From NCBI GenBank assembly GCA_964652195.1, contig CAZZBB010000070.1:62001-126000 (forward strand): a stretch of DNA of 64,000 nucleotides, in the 5' to 3' direction. Shown here piece by piece: positions 44,001 through 52,840 of this stretch; within the stretch, counting starts at the first letter, position 1; every line of letters starts with the position of its first letter. The notes beneath the pieces are model-generated. The model was not told where the DNA came from. It ran no database searches and worked only from the letters and a program-made list of their open reading frames with translations. The DNA is from MSPOR6 sp964652195 (GTDB taxonomy: Bacteria; Poribacteria; WGA-4E; WGA-3G). Made by a program: the position numbers and the translations under genes.

Positions 44001-44543
44001 ATGAAAATCTATACAAAATTCGGTGATACAGGTGAAACTGCGTTATTTGGTGGAACCCGTATCTCAAAAGATACTTTACAAATTGAAGCAATCGGTACAG
44101 TGGATGAATTGAATGCATATATCGGATATGCGAATACATTAATAGAAGAATTGGATATATCTGAGATATTAGAAAGAGTTCAAAATCATCTATTTTCACT
44201 TGGTGCAGACTTAGCAACACCTGAAACCCATACAAAATCCTCTGAAATACGTATCACGGGTGATTTTACCTTAGAAATGGAGAGGTTAATTGATACTTTG
44301 TCAGAGGAATTACCACCATTAACAAACTTTATCCTACCTGGAGGAAGTAATTCAGGTGGACTCTTACATTTAGCACGAACAGTATGCCGTAGATCTGAAC
44401 GGTGTGTTGTTAGACTATCAAAAGAGACTGAACTTAATCCAGAGATTATTATTTGCCTAAATCGACTATCTGATCTACTGTTCGTAGTTGCAAGAGTAGT
44501 TAACAATAGATCGGATTCATCTGAACCAATCTGGAAGACATAA
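44001..44543 (+). CDS. Cob(I)alamin adenosyltransferase, PduO type
   Basis: The enzyme transfers adenosyl from ATP to cob(I)alamin, making coenzyme B12. The 180-residue protein has the PduO/MMAB signature at the N-terminus (YTKFGDTGETALFGGTRISK, the ATP site), AIGTVDELNAYIGYA, then FILPGGSNSGGLLHLARTVC and RRSERCVVRL in the C-terminal helices (substrate-side Arg residues). The adenosyl-B12 enzyme it serves is not in the window. An orphan microcompartment vertex gene 4 kb away suggests a diol dehydratase or ethanolamine-lyase-type system elsewhere. ComEA-like gene follows 8 bases later. Confidence 0.93.
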   Translation: MKIYTKFGDTGETALFGGTRISKDTLQIEAIGTVDELNAYIGYANTLIEELDISEILERVQNHLFSLGADLATPETHTKSSEIRITGDFTLEMERLIDTLSEELPPLTNFILPGGSNSGGLLHLARTVCRRSERCVVRLSKETELNPEIIICLNRLSDLLFVVARVVNNRSDSSEPIWKT

Positions 44544-44551
44544 CTAAATCT

Positions 44552-44983
44552 ATGAATCAAGAAAAAGAAAATCAATCTAAAATTGATGATGTAGTTTCAA
44601 AGAATTATTTCCGAGCAGTTACCTTCCTTATTGTAATGATTTTGCTTGGAACAGTTTTTTGGGGAATCCGAAGATATAATCCGGCATTATTTCTTGGGGA
44701 ACCTGATTTAATTGCTGTTCCAAATGAAGAAAATACAACACAAAAACCTCATCAGATAAGAGAGACAATAGAGAAACTACCGAAACCTTCACTACTGAAT
44801 ATTAACACTGCTACAGTAGAAGAACTTCAGACACTTCCAAGTATTGGTCCCCACATGGCAAAACGAATTGTACAATATCGGAAGGAGAATGGAGATTTCA
44901 AGACTGTTGAGGTTCTCACAGAAGTTAAAGGTATAGGAGAGAAGACTTTAGAAAAGATGAGACCTTTCATTGGTGTAAATTAA
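44552..44983 (+). CDS. ComEA-like helix-hairpin-helix protein
   Basis: The 143-residue protein has one membrane span (about residues 22-42, AVTFLIVMILLGTVFWGI), a linker, and a C-terminal tandem helix-hairpin-helix DNA-binding domain (about 80-143): LNINTATVEELQTLPSIG, AKRIVQYRKENGDF and VLTEVKGIGEKTLEKMRPFI. This is the layout of ComEA, the membrane DNA receptor of transformation, although ComEA-like proteins also occur outside competence systems. No other com gene is present. It probably shares a transcript with the adenosyltransferase. Confidence 0.88.
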   Translation: MNQEKENQSKIDDVVSKNYFRAVTFLIVMILLGTVFWGIRRYNPALFLGEPDLIAVPNEENTTQKPHQIRETIEKLPKPSLLNINTATVEELQTLPSIGPHMAKRIVQYRKENGDFKTVEVLTEVKGIGEKTLEKMRPFIGVN

Positions 44984-45000
44984 TTGAGAGAAATATGTGC

Positions 45001-45594
45001 TTAGGTTAGTAAACCATTCTCAGTAAATATATGCTGGACAGGTATATCCCAAGTTTGAGGATATGTATTCTCAACAAGTTGTGTATGAAAAGCCAAACCA
45101 ATTGTTTCTGCATTCGGACATGATGGAAGAAATCTATCGTAAAAACCTTTACCATATCCAAGTCGATACCCATCTATATCAAATGCAATTCCGGGTACTA
45201 TTATATGAGATAATTGTGTTACTGGAAATACAGTACAATTCTCTTTAGGTTCAAGCATCCCAAATCTGTGTTGGACAAGATCCGAGGTAAGGTTTTTGAT
45301 ATGTCTCGGAATTAACATACCACAATCATTATGAACAACAGGGGCAGTGACTGTTTTACCAGCATTTAATAGATAATCTACTAACTCCTGAGTATTCACT
45401 TCGCTATTCATACTCAGATAAACCATCACACCGTTAGCAGAATCATTCTCTACCAAACTATCATGATTCTCGATCCATTCAATTATATGTTCGGTTATCT
45501 TCTTACTAAATACTTCTCGAGTTGAAGTGGGTAGTTTTTTTCGTCTCTCAAGTGATTCAAATCGTATTAAATCCCTTTTCTCCAGAATATCCAT
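45001..45594 (-). CDS. 5-formyltetrahydrofolate cyclo-ligase
   Basis: The ATP-dependent enzyme converts 5-formyl-THF to 5,10-methenyl-THF. The 197 residues match the family: the N-terminal helix KRDLIRFESLERRKKLPTS, VMVYLSMNSEVNTQELVDYL, then the signature VPGIAFDIDGYRLGYGKGFY followed by DRFLPSCP, which includes the phosphate-binding Gly-rich loop. It is the last gene of an unusual operon with eutN-like, kinase and response regulator genes (11 bases after the regulator stop) and is convergent with comEA-like. Confidence 0.93.
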   Translation of the reverse strand: MDILEKRDLIRFESLERRKKLPTSTREVFSKKITEHIIEWIENHDSLVENDSANGVMVYLSMNSEVNTQELVDYLLNAGKTVTAPVVHNDCGMLIPRHIKNLTSDLVQHRFGMLEPKENCTVFPVTQLSHIIVPGIAFDIDGYRLGYGKGFYDRFLPSCPNAETIGLAFHTQLVENTYPQTWDIPVQHIFTENGLLT

Positions 45595-45605
45595 TCTATG
45601 GTTCT

Positions 45606-46949
45606 CTAATTATCCAGATCAATTTGACTTGAATGTTTGGCAAGAGCATCGCGGAATGTTGAAGGTTTCATCGAAAGGAGGCGTGCTGCCCGAGTCTTGT
45701 TTCCATCAGTTTTCCGTATTGCCCATGAAATCAATTCTCGCTCCGTAGATTTTATGATGTCATGAAAGGATGTAATGTTTGATGATTGATCAAACTTCTG
45801 GGGTGTGGGTAATTTCAATTCTATCGGAATATCTTCGGTGGTAATATCTGAACCAGAATTTATGGTAACGAGACGTTCAATTATATTTTCAAGTTCACTA
45901 ATATTCCCTGGCCACGGATATTCTGTAAGAAGATTTACGGCATCCTGTTCAATACCGATGGGTTGGTTTGGTGAGAATATATCTAAAAAGTGATTAATTA
46001 ACATCGGTATGTCACCTTTCCGTTCGCGAAGGGGTGGTAGGAATAAAGGGATGACATTTAACTGATAATATAGATCTTCAATAAATTCATCCAGCTTTAC
46101 CATCTCTTTTAGATTCTCACGAGAAGTAGAAATTATTCGTATATCTATATCAATTCTGTTTGAATTATTCAATTCCAGAGTTTGATCTTCCAATACGGTA
46201 AGAAGTTTGGCTTGTAAATGGGATGGTATTGAGTCTACATTTACTATAAAGAGAGTACCATTATTTGCTAATTGTATTTTTCCTTGTCGCTTATCAACAC
46301 CAAATAGTTCGTTGTCAATTGCTTCCTCTGTCATTCCATAGCAGTTCACACTTACAAGGGGTTCGTGCTTTCTGGTACTCCGTAGGTGAATAGTCTTTGC
46401 TAAAAGAGATTTTCCAGTTCCTTCCTCACCATATATAATTAAATTACTGTCTGCTGCTGATACTTTTGGAATTAGACTAAAAATTTCTTGAATTTGTTGA
46501 CTGTTTCCTATAAGTGTTTGGTAAAGAGATTGTTCTTGTACTGATTCATCTGTCTTTGTCTTTTCTGATGGATCTTCAATAGTTGATTTGCCTTTCAACG
46601 ATTTTAACTTCTGCAACATCAAGATTAATTCACCACTTGAAAATGGTTTTTTAATGTAATTATAAGCACCAAATCTAAGTGCCTCCACAGCGGTTTCGAC
46701 ACTTGCATAGGCAGTCATTACAATTACAGTGATATGGGGATGTTCTTTTTTTACTTTTTTTAAAAAATCAATACCATGCATCTGTGGCATTCGTAAATCC
46801 GTCACCAATACATCAAATGGTTCTTGTTGTAATAGTTGAAGTCCAATTAATGGGGATTCAACAGCAATGACATCGTAATTTGATTCCCGTAAATCATCCC
46901 GAAGTGTCATACATTTTAGTTTTTCATCATCAACAACAAGAATCTTCAT
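45606..46949 (-). CDS. NtrC-family response regulator lacking the GAFTGA loop
   Basis: Layout is receiver (1-120; phospho-Asp51 in VTDLRMP, Lys in IKKPFSSG), AAA+ domain (about 145-370) and Fis-type helix-turn-helix (about 405-447; GNKTRAARLLSMKPSTFRDAL). Walker A is GEEGTGKS and LPPLRERKGDIP with its Arg finger is kept. However, after ELFGVDK the GAFTGA loop that contacts sigma54 is missing, and the Walker B LFLDE reads LFIVNVD. It therefore probably cannot activate sigma54 in the usual way and may regulate like GAFTGA-less NtrC proteins. ATG at 46949 follows AGGAGG. It is 10 bases downstream of the kinase. Confidence 0.9.
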   Translation of the reverse strand: MKILVVDDEKLKCMTLRDDLRESNYDVIAVESPLIGLQLLQQEPFDVLVTDLRMPQMHGIDFLKKVKKEHPHITVIVMTAYASVETAVEALRFGAYNYIKKPFSSGELILMLQKLKSLKGKSTIEDPSEKTKTDESVQEQSLYQTLIGNSQQIQEIFSLIPKVSAADSNLIIYGEEGTGKSLLAKTIHLRSTRKHEPLVSVNCYGMTEEAIDNELFGVDKRQGKIQLANNGTLFIVNVDSIPSHLQAKLLTVLEDQTLELNNSNRIDIDIRIISTSRENLKEMVKLDEFIEDLYYQLNVIPLFLPPLRERKGDIPMLINHFLDIFSPNQPIGIEQDAVNLLTEYPWPGNISELENIIERLVTINSGSDITTEDIPIELKLPTPQKFDQSSNITSFHDIIKSTERELISWAIRKTDGNKTRAARLLSMKPSTFRDALAKHSSQIDLDN

Positions 46950-46959
46950 CACATTCCTC

Positions 46960-48720
46960 CTAAGAATGAACTTCTACTATAGGTAATCTCACTGTAAAGA
47001 TTGATCCATAACCTTCTTTACTCTCCACCTCAATGACACCTTGATGTTGTCTAATAATTCTATCAGAGACTGACAGTCCAAGTCCTGTCCCTTTTTCAGT
47101 AATCTGTGTTGTGTAGAACGGATCGAATATCCTGTCTTGAACGGATTCTGAGATCCCAATTCCACTGTCAATTACTCTTACAAAGACAGTTGGTTTTCCT
47201 ATCAAAGTATCCGATGGTAATTCACCCGTTTGGAATAGTAAATCTCCGCCATCTGGCATTGCTGTTATGGCATTTAATGTCAAATTTAAGATGACTTGTT
47301 CTAATAGGTGTTTATCCCCACGTATATCAGATATGTCATCATTAAAATCTTTCTTTATCATTATTCCTTTTTCTGTGGCACTATAATATAATAGACCCAC
47401 AGTTTCATCAACGACTTCATTGATATTAATGGCTGTTAATGTGAGTTCGTGGGGACGGGAGAAATCAAGAAGTTTTCCAACTGTACCCTCCATACGATGA
47501 ATTGCATCTTCCATCAAGACTAAATATTCTTGAGTTTGTGAAATATTTTCAGGGTTACGTTGTATTCTTAGAATACAGTTTAATAGTCCATCTAATGGGT
47601 TATTGATTTCATGTGCTACTCCAGCAGCTAATTCCCCTATAGCAGCCATCTTTTCAGAAAAAATCAACTGTTGTTCCATCCGTTTTCTGTCTGTTACATC
47701 ACGTGAAACAAGAACAGTACCTAAGTAGAATTCCTCATCATCACGTACAGCAGCATAAGTGTTTTCAAAATATCTATCACCTATTTTCAGGTTTTTTCTT
47801 TCGATTGCATCCCCACCTTCAGAAAAGTCCTGAGATATTTGGTCAAGAGTCTCAGTACTCCCAAACTGTCGTTCATTATCTATATCTATACTTAATTCTT
47901 CATTCTGGATTAGTTGTGCTGCCTTGTTAAATAGTGTTGTCTGATTTGTAGAATCTACAAAGACAACACCTTCCTGCATACATTCGATTATAGATTGTAG
48001 TTTGTTTCTTTCAAAAACTACCTCTTTTCTCGTTTCTTCCAATTCATCGACCTTCTCTTCTAAGTTTTCTTTAAGTTCTCTTGTTTCTGCTTCTCTCTCT
48101 CTGGCTGTCTGAGTGATTGTAGTTGCCAAGTAAACTGAAAAAAAGAGAGTACTCGTAAATACAAAAAGTACTCCCCACATATAAATTGGATCACGCCAAA
48201 GATTTTCTGGTAGAAAATTATTTAGATGATAGTGATGAAGAATTCCGAAATATTCAAGAAAGATGAGTGAACTTAGAAGGAGGGTGTTTAGGGTGGCTAA
48301 AATGTAACTGACACGTTTGGATAGTATTATACTTGCAATAATTAAATGAAATATGAAATAGAAGATAAAGGGGTTTTCTACCCCACCACTGAAGTGTATT
48401 AGAGCAATCAAAGACAATAAATCAAGTATAATGTGTATACCCGCTTGCCTTTTTATAGAGATTAATTGTTGCTGTTTAGGTGCTTTACGTAGTATCTTCG
48501 GTTCAAAGTTATATAGCACCATCAAACTGGCAATGATATATAGAGGTAACGGATGTGAGATCATGCCCCGTGCTAAATTTGCAACCGTTACTGTAAAAAA
48601 AACACCACCAATTGCAATCCAACGGAGTTTTACCAACCAACCAATCTGTTTGATTAACTCCAGTTTTAAGGGCAGTTCATCGTTGTCTGCTATATGGGGG
48701 AACAATTTTTCCTGTTCCAT
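46960..48720 (-). CDS. Membrane-bound sensor histidine kinase
   Basis: The 586-residue kinase has about six membrane helices in the first 210 residues, a coiled coil (about 205-240), a PAS domain (about 240-355; IIECMQEGVVFVDSTNQTTL), and an NtrB-like transmitter: H-box GELAAGVAHEINNPLDGL with phospho-His near 372, N-box NLTLNAITAMPDGG, G1 DSGIGI, F-box DPFYTTQ and G2 GTGLGLSV. No extracytoplasmic sensor loop of size is visible, so the signal is sensed in the membrane or by PAS. It lies 12 bases downstream of the microcompartment vertex gene and directly before its cognate regulator. Confidence 0.93.
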   Translation of the reverse strand: MEQEKLFPHIADNDELPLKLELIKQIGWLVKLRWIAIGGVFFTVTVANLARGMISHPLPLYIIASLMVLYNFEPKILRKAPKQQQLISIKRQAGIHIILDLLSLIALIHFSGGVENPFIFYFIFHLIIASIILSKRVSYILATLNTLLLSSLIFLEYFGILHHYHLNNFLPENLWRDPIYMWGVLFVFTSTLFFSVYLATTITQTAREREAETRELKENLEEKVDELEETRKEVVFERNKLQSIIECMQEGVVFVDSTNQTTLFNKAAQLIQNEELSIDIDNERQFGSTETLDQISQDFSEGGDAIERKNLKIGDRYFENTYAAVRDDEEFYLGTVLVSRDVTDRKRMEQQLIFSEKMAAIGELAAGVAHEINNPLDGLLNCILRIQRNPENISQTQEYLVLMEDAIHRMEGTVGKLLDFSRPHELTLTAININEVVDETVGLLYYSATEKGIMIKKDFNDDISDIRGDKHLLEQVILNLTLNAITAMPDGGDLLFQTGELPSDTLIGKPTVFVRVIDSGIGISESVQDRIFDPFYTTQITEKGTGLGLSVSDRIIRQHQGVIEVESKEGYGSIFTVRLPIVEVHS

Positions 48721-48732
48721 CTGTCGTTCTCA

Positions 48733-49020
48733 CTATTTCATATATCGAACTTCACCACTTACCTCTATGGTGTCAACAATTGCCATGACAACAGCGTCTA
48801 CAGGTTTGTTGCTGGTTACACTTGTTTGTCGAGCAGAACTCCCTGTAGCAACAAGAACAATTTCGCCTATTCCTGCACCTACAGCATCTACTGCAACAGT
48901 GTATTGTTTTTCTACCTCTCCCTCTAAATCGACATCTTGGACAATCATCAATTTACTACCAACAAGTTTTTCATCTTTCTGTGTTGCGACAACTGTCCCA
49001 GTAACCTTTCCAAGTGTCAT
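48733..49020 (-). CDS. Bacterial microcompartment vertex protein (EutN/CcmL family)
   Basis: The 95-residue protein matches the pentameric BMC-P shell protein along its length: MTLGKVTGTVVATQKDEKLV, LMIVQDVD, VAVDAVGAGIGEIVLVATG, the diagnostic SSARQT, and PVDAVVMAIVDTIEV. Such pentamers cap the vertices of polyhedral organelles. No hexameric BMC shell gene, aldehyde dehydrogenase or signature enzyme is in the window. Instead this gene heads an operon with a two-component system. Either it belongs to a dispersed microcompartment system or it has another role. Confidence 0.93.
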   Translation of the reverse strand: MTLGKVTGTVVATQKDEKLVGSKLMIVQDVDLEGEVEKQYTVAVDAVGAGIGEIVLVATGSSARQTSVTSNKPVDAVVMAIVDTIEVSGEVRYMK

Positions 49021-49104
49021 TAATTAAGCCTTCCGGATTAGACTAAAAATATAATTTGTAATCCATTATGTTAGATTAGAGTTCAGTATTGATCAATGTT
49101 TGAA

Positions 49105-49133
49105 ATTATACACGATATATCATCAAAAATCAA
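49105..49133 (-). promoter_or_regulatory. Sigma70-type promoter of the vertex protein/two-component operon
   Basis: Minus strand: TTGATT (49133-49128), 17-bp spacer, TATAAT (49110-49105). The leader to the vertex gene is about 75 bases. Confidence 0.65.
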
Positions 49134-49166
49134 GATGTAATAAAAGGGTAAACAGTTAGCATTCGT

Positions 49167-49195
49167 TTGACAGTAGTACCCAGATATGTTATATT
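49167..49195 (+). promoter_or_regulatory. Sigma70-type promoter of thiO
   Basis: TTGACA (49167-49172, perfect), 17-bp spacer, TATATT (49190-49195). The leader of about 50 bases is too short for a TPP riboswitch. It is divergent from the promoter at 49105-49133. Confidence 0.7.
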
Positions 49196-49250
49196 ACAAT
49201 CATCTTTCTGTAAGACATCACAGAATCAAATTGCTGGTATGGGGTAGACA

Positions 49251-50357
49251 TTGAGTAAGAACAAAGTTGATGTTTTAATCATCGGTGCAGGTATTATTGG
49301 TTGTTCAATTGCCTACGAACTTGCCAAGAAAAACGTTAAAGTAATGGTAATTGATAAGGCATCCAGTGTTGGAACTGAAGCATCTTGGGCAGGTGCTGGC
49401 ATATTAACATCCCATGCTACAACAAATGAACCGTATCCTGAGTTATGTCGGGCAAGTCTTGATTTATATCCAAATTTAGCAGAGGAACTCAGAGAAGAAA
49501 CTAACATTGACATTGAATTTATACGTTCTGGTACACTTTCTGTCTTCTTCGACGAGAGGGAAGCTGCAGGGTTGATTGGATTAGCAGAACGGCGGGTAAA
49601 TAGAGGGTTCACAGCTGAAGTATTATCACCGAATCAGGTGTGGGAATTAGAACCATCTGTATCTAAGAATATTACTGGGGCAGTTCTATTTCCAGAAGAT
49701 GGACATGTCCGAAATCCAAAAATGGTAAAGGCATTGGCAATTGGTGCTTCAAAGCATGGAACGGAATTTCTATTAGGTAATCCCGCAGCAAACTTCATTC
49801 GAGAAAATGGTCATATTATAGGTGTATATGTAAATGGTGAAACAATACATGCAGATACCTTAGTAGTTGCTGCCGGATGTTGGTCAGGAAAAATTGTCGC
49901 TGATCTTGACTTCCAGATTTCTATTCTACCTGCAAAAGGACAGATTGTATTACTTGAATCTGTTCCTCCTATAATTGATAGAACAATTGACGGTCTTGGA
50001 ATTTATATAGTACCACGAACAGATGGTAAAATATTACTGGGTGCAACCGTTGAGATGGTAGGGTTCGACAAAACCCCTACTGTAAATGGTGTTAAACAGA
50101 TGATTGACTCAGCAGTTATGATTGTACCTGAATTAGCTGAATGTAAATTCGACCAAACATGGGTAGGTTTAAGACCCTATCATAAAAACGGTCCCTGCTT
50201 AGGTTACATTCCCGGTTATGACAATGTTGTGCTGGCAGCTGGACACTATAAGAATGGTATATTACTTGCTCCAATCACTGGTAAACTCATATCTGATTTA
50301 CTTACTTCTGGACAAACATCGCTTTCATTATCACCATTTGAACCAAGAGAAATATAA
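49251..50357 (+). CDS. thiO: Glycine oxidase ThiO-like FAD-dependent amine oxidoreductase
   Basis: A 368-residue DAO-family flavoenzyme. The N-terminal dinucleotide fold reads DVLIIGAGIIGCSIAYELAK, followed by SSVGTEASWAGAGIL, the ThiO-type second FAD loop. The C-terminal part has the GYIPGYDNVVLAAGHYKNGI motif with the active-site-facing Gly-His-Tyr-Lys-Asn-Gly as in ThiO, which oxidises glycine to iminoglycine for the thiazole of thiamine. No other thi gene is adjacent, so another D-amino acid or amine oxidase role is possible. The start is TTG at 49251 after GGGG. Confidence 0.87.
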   Translation: MSKNKVDVLIIGAGIIGCSIAYELAKKNVKVMVIDKASSVGTEASWAGAGILTSHATTNEPYPELCRASLDLYPNLAEELREETNIDIEFIRSGTLSVFFDEREAAGLIGLAERRVNRGFTAEVLSPNQVWELEPSVSKNITGAVLFPEDGHVRNPKMVKALAIGASKHGTEFLLGNPAANFIRENGHIIGVYVNGETIHADTLVVAAGCWSGKIVADLDFQISILPAKGQIVLLESVPPIIDRTIDGLGIYIVPRTDGKILLGATVEMVGFDKTPTVNGVKQMIDSAVMIVPELAECKFDQTWVGLRPYHKNGPCLGYIPGYDNVVLAAGHYKNGILLAPITGKLISDLLTSGQTSLSLSPFEPREI

Positions 50358-50509
50358 ATAGATATAATTCTGTATAGACACTGCTATGGGATCTCTACTT
50401 TCTTGTCTGTGAAAGTCGGATTGAAGGTTTTATTGTTTCAAATTAAATCCAAAATTCAATATGAATTATACTTCAGATTCAAACCAATTACTCTAATGGG
50501 GGAAATAGA

Positions 50510-50701
50510 ATGGAACGTTTAACAATACTGGCAATGTTGTTTGGTTTAATTACATCCATATATTGGATGATTGTAGGTTGGCGTGCGATGCAGGCTCATG
50601 AAAAAGTTGCTGATTCACTCGAATGGATTGCACGACAAAGTGCAAGAACCAATAATACTAATATCCATACTGAAGAAGATTCTTCTGATAATACAGAATA
50701 A
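50510..50701 (+). CDS. Small membrane protein, 63 aa
   Basis: Opens with ATG after a GGGGGAAAT ribosome-binding site. One membrane span (about residues 5-24, TILAMLFGLITSIYWMIVGW) is followed by an amphipathic segment (AMQAHEKVADSLEWIARQ) and an acidic polar tail. No family recognised. The strong ribosome-binding site and membrane-plus-helix design support it as real. It is upstream of and co-directional with an oxidoreductase gene, 76 bases apart. Confidence 0.65.
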   Translation: MERLTILAMLFGLITSIYWMIVGWRAMQAHEKVADSLEWIARQSARTNNTNIHTEEDSSDNTE

Positions 50702-50777
50702 ATGAATTAATGGTTTATCTTGACTTAATAGGGAACTAACATGCATACTTAGAAGACTATAAATAGATTGGAGAAAA

Positions 50778-51791
50778 ATGGAAAAAATTAGAATTGCTTT
50801 TATTGGTTGTGGTGGAATGTCATCAATTTTGCAACAGTGTATACCACAGATTCCTGACTTTGAGTTTGTTGCAACCTGTGATTTGGTAGAAGAAAAAGCG
50901 AAATTGAATGCCAGGAAATTCGGTGCCTTACGACATTATACAGATTACAATGAAATGTTTGAAAACGAGGAATTGTATGCCGTTGCTGTTGTTGGAAGAC
51001 CTGAAGATAAGCTCCATAGAGATATCGGTATTGAGTGTCTGAAGAAAGGATATCATATCTATACTGAAAAACCACCTGCTACTACTGCTGATGGGGCAAA
51101 GATGTTAGTTGATGCTTCTGTTGAATCAGGCAAAACTGGAATGGTTGGAACAATGTGGCGTCATGCCCCTGCCCATCAACTTGCAAAACGTTTGATGGAC
51201 GAAGAGGATTTTGGTAATGCATGTCAATACCATACAAGGTATCTTGCTCCAGGACCCCGACTATCCGAAGCAGGTTCACCATTTGCATGGCCCTTTATGT
51301 TAGATCAAGTTATCCATCCTACGGATTGCATGCGTTTCTTCATGGGTCAAGTCAGTGAAGTGTATGCTATGGGAACAGTTGATTCTCCAACGAGTAGTGT
51401 TTCAATGTCAGTCAATTTAAAATATGAAAATGGTGGTGTTGGAACTATGACACTTGGAACCGGTCCAGTTTTGGAAGCAATGGTCTTTATTAAAGGCACA
51501 AATAATCAAGCCATCCAAGTATTTGAAACCCGTAAGTTAAGACGTTACAAAGTACCGACATGGACTGGTGTTGGTGGAGGGTATGTCGATACACCAACAG
51601 AGGATTGGAATCTGAATACAGCATACCATGGTATATCCAGACCGGGATACCTTGAAGAGATGCAGCATTGGGCACAATCCCTTAAAGCCGGGAACCAACC
51701 ACATGCGAGTCTTGAAGATGCATATCAAAACATGAGAGTATTAGAGGCTATTAGTCAAAGTATAGAAAGTGGTATAGTGGTTACCCTATAA
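50778..51791 (+). CDS. Gfo/Idh/MocA-family oxidoreductase
   Basis: The 337-residue protein starts with the Rossmann motif RIAFIGCGGMSSILQQ, continues with ATCDLVEEKAKLNARKFG, and has the family motif YTEKPPATTADGAKMLVDA near residue 95-115. The second domain (about 120-330) contains LDQVIHPTDCMRFFMG, with the His-Pro-x-Asp equivalent of the catalytic region. It probably oxidises a sugar or sugar derivative with NAD(P). It is only distantly like the other two family members in the window and has no obvious pathway partner next to it. Confidence 0.9.
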   Translation: MEKIRIAFIGCGGMSSILQQCIPQIPDFEFVATCDLVEEKAKLNARKFGALRHYTDYNEMFENEELYAVAVVGRPEDKLHRDIGIECLKKGYHIYTEKPPATTADGAKMLVDASVESGKTGMVGTMWRHAPAHQLAKRLMDEEDFGNACQYHTRYLAPGPRLSEAGSPFAWPFMLDQVIHPTDCMRFFMGQVSEVYAMGTVDSPTSSVSMSVNLKYENGGVGTMTLGTGPVLEAMVFIKGTNNQAIQVFETRKLRRYKVPTWTGVGGGYVDTPTEDWNLNTAYHGISRPGYLEEMQHWAQSLKAGNQPHASLEDAYQNMRVLEAISQSIESGIVVTL

Positions 51792-51849
51792 TGTTAGGAA
51801 CGTTAGGGTACAAGATTACCAATTTTGTAGATACATAAAAAATTGAGAT

Positions 51850-52746
51850 ATGAATTGGACACCGAGAGTTAAACCGATTGGAATACGTCGTTTATACAGG
51901 TATGCTAAAATTGGTGTCTATGACGATCTACTACTATACGATATAGGTTGGCAGTTATATGATCGATGTTGTGATATTGTAACTGTTGCTGATGTTTACA
52001 AAAATGGTCGTGTTCCATGTCCACAATGTAAATCTAAAGTTCCGCGTCAGATTGATATATTATCCAGTTCAGGGGAAGGTGGAACAAATGAGAATTGGTT
52101 CAATTGTCCACACTGTTCTAAGAGACTGTTATGGCGTGATTGTCGACAAGCACTAAGAAACAAGCCTCACTGTTTTACTTGTGGTAATCTACTGCAGGTC
52201 TCGGACGAATATCAATGTGACTGTGGTAAAAGTTGGAGTAAGAAATCATATAGCCAATCTGTAAGAACGAGAGTAAGACTTCCCTGTCCACATTGCCGAA
52301 ATCTTGTTCGTAGACCTATGGTACAGCCAAGAGAGAAAAAAGCCAAAATACAGAATCGTTCATCTACATTGTCCTGTCCTAAATGTGATGGTACAGCCTT
52401 TCATAGGAATGGAAATATAGAATGCATAGATTGTAATTATATTCGTAGATGGAAAGCTTATAGAAAAAGTCTTAAAAAGAGAGATGAAAAACTGTCTTGT
52501 ACTAATTGTGGATTTCAATTCAAGTGGCAAGAATGGAGAAAGAGTACACAGACACTTCGAACTGGTAATCCTCAACCTGCACGTGATTTCGTAAAAAAGT
52601 GGTTAGTATGTCGTACTTCTCAACAACGGATGATTCAGATTGATTCATTGCTTCAAACTCTACATGGTAGAGGACCTTTAGCTCCTCTATTTATTGATAG
52701 TGGTGAAAACAATATTCGTCAAATGCTTGATGATTTGGCATCATAA
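51850..52746 (+). CDS. Protein with multiple zinc ribbons, 298 aa
   Basis: The basic, Cys-rich protein contains at least five zinc-ribbon-like Cys pairs in order: CPQCKSKVPRQI (about 57), CPHCSKRLLWRDC (about 87), CFTCGN with CDCGKSW (about 113-135), CPHCRNLVRRP (about 145), CPKCDG with CIDCNYIRRW (about 175-200) and CTNCGFQFKWQEWRK (about 212). Repeated Arg/Lys/Trp after each ribbon suggest nucleic-acid binding. I recognise no family; the last 75 residues have no Cys pairs. It stands between an oxidoreductase and a LamG gene without clear operon partners. Confidence 0.75.
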   Translation: MNWTPRVKPIGIRRLYRYAKIGVYDDLLLYDIGWQLYDRCCDIVTVADVYKNGRVPCPQCKSKVPRQIDILSSSGEGGTNENWFNCPHCSKRLLWRDCRQALRNKPHCFTCGNLLQVSDEYQCDCGKSWSKKSYSQSVRTRVRLPCPHCRNLVRRPMVQPREKKAKIQNRSSTLSCPKCDGTAFHRNGNIECIDCNYIRRWKAYRKSLKKRDEKLSCTNCGFQFKWQEWRKSTQTLRTGNPQPARDFVKKWLVCRTSQQRMIQIDSLLQTLHGRGPLAPLFIDSGENNIRQMLDDLAS

Positions 52747-52840
52747 TTTCTATTAGTAAAATAGATCAAGGTTACCAATTTTGAGAAATCAAGGATAATG
52801 TAAGATGAATTCTTGATTATATCTATCCTGGAGGCAGATC

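Noticed and set aside
49196..49250. TPP riboswitch before thiO
   Set aside because: The leader after the predicted start site is about 50 bases and lacks the conserved CTGAGA element.
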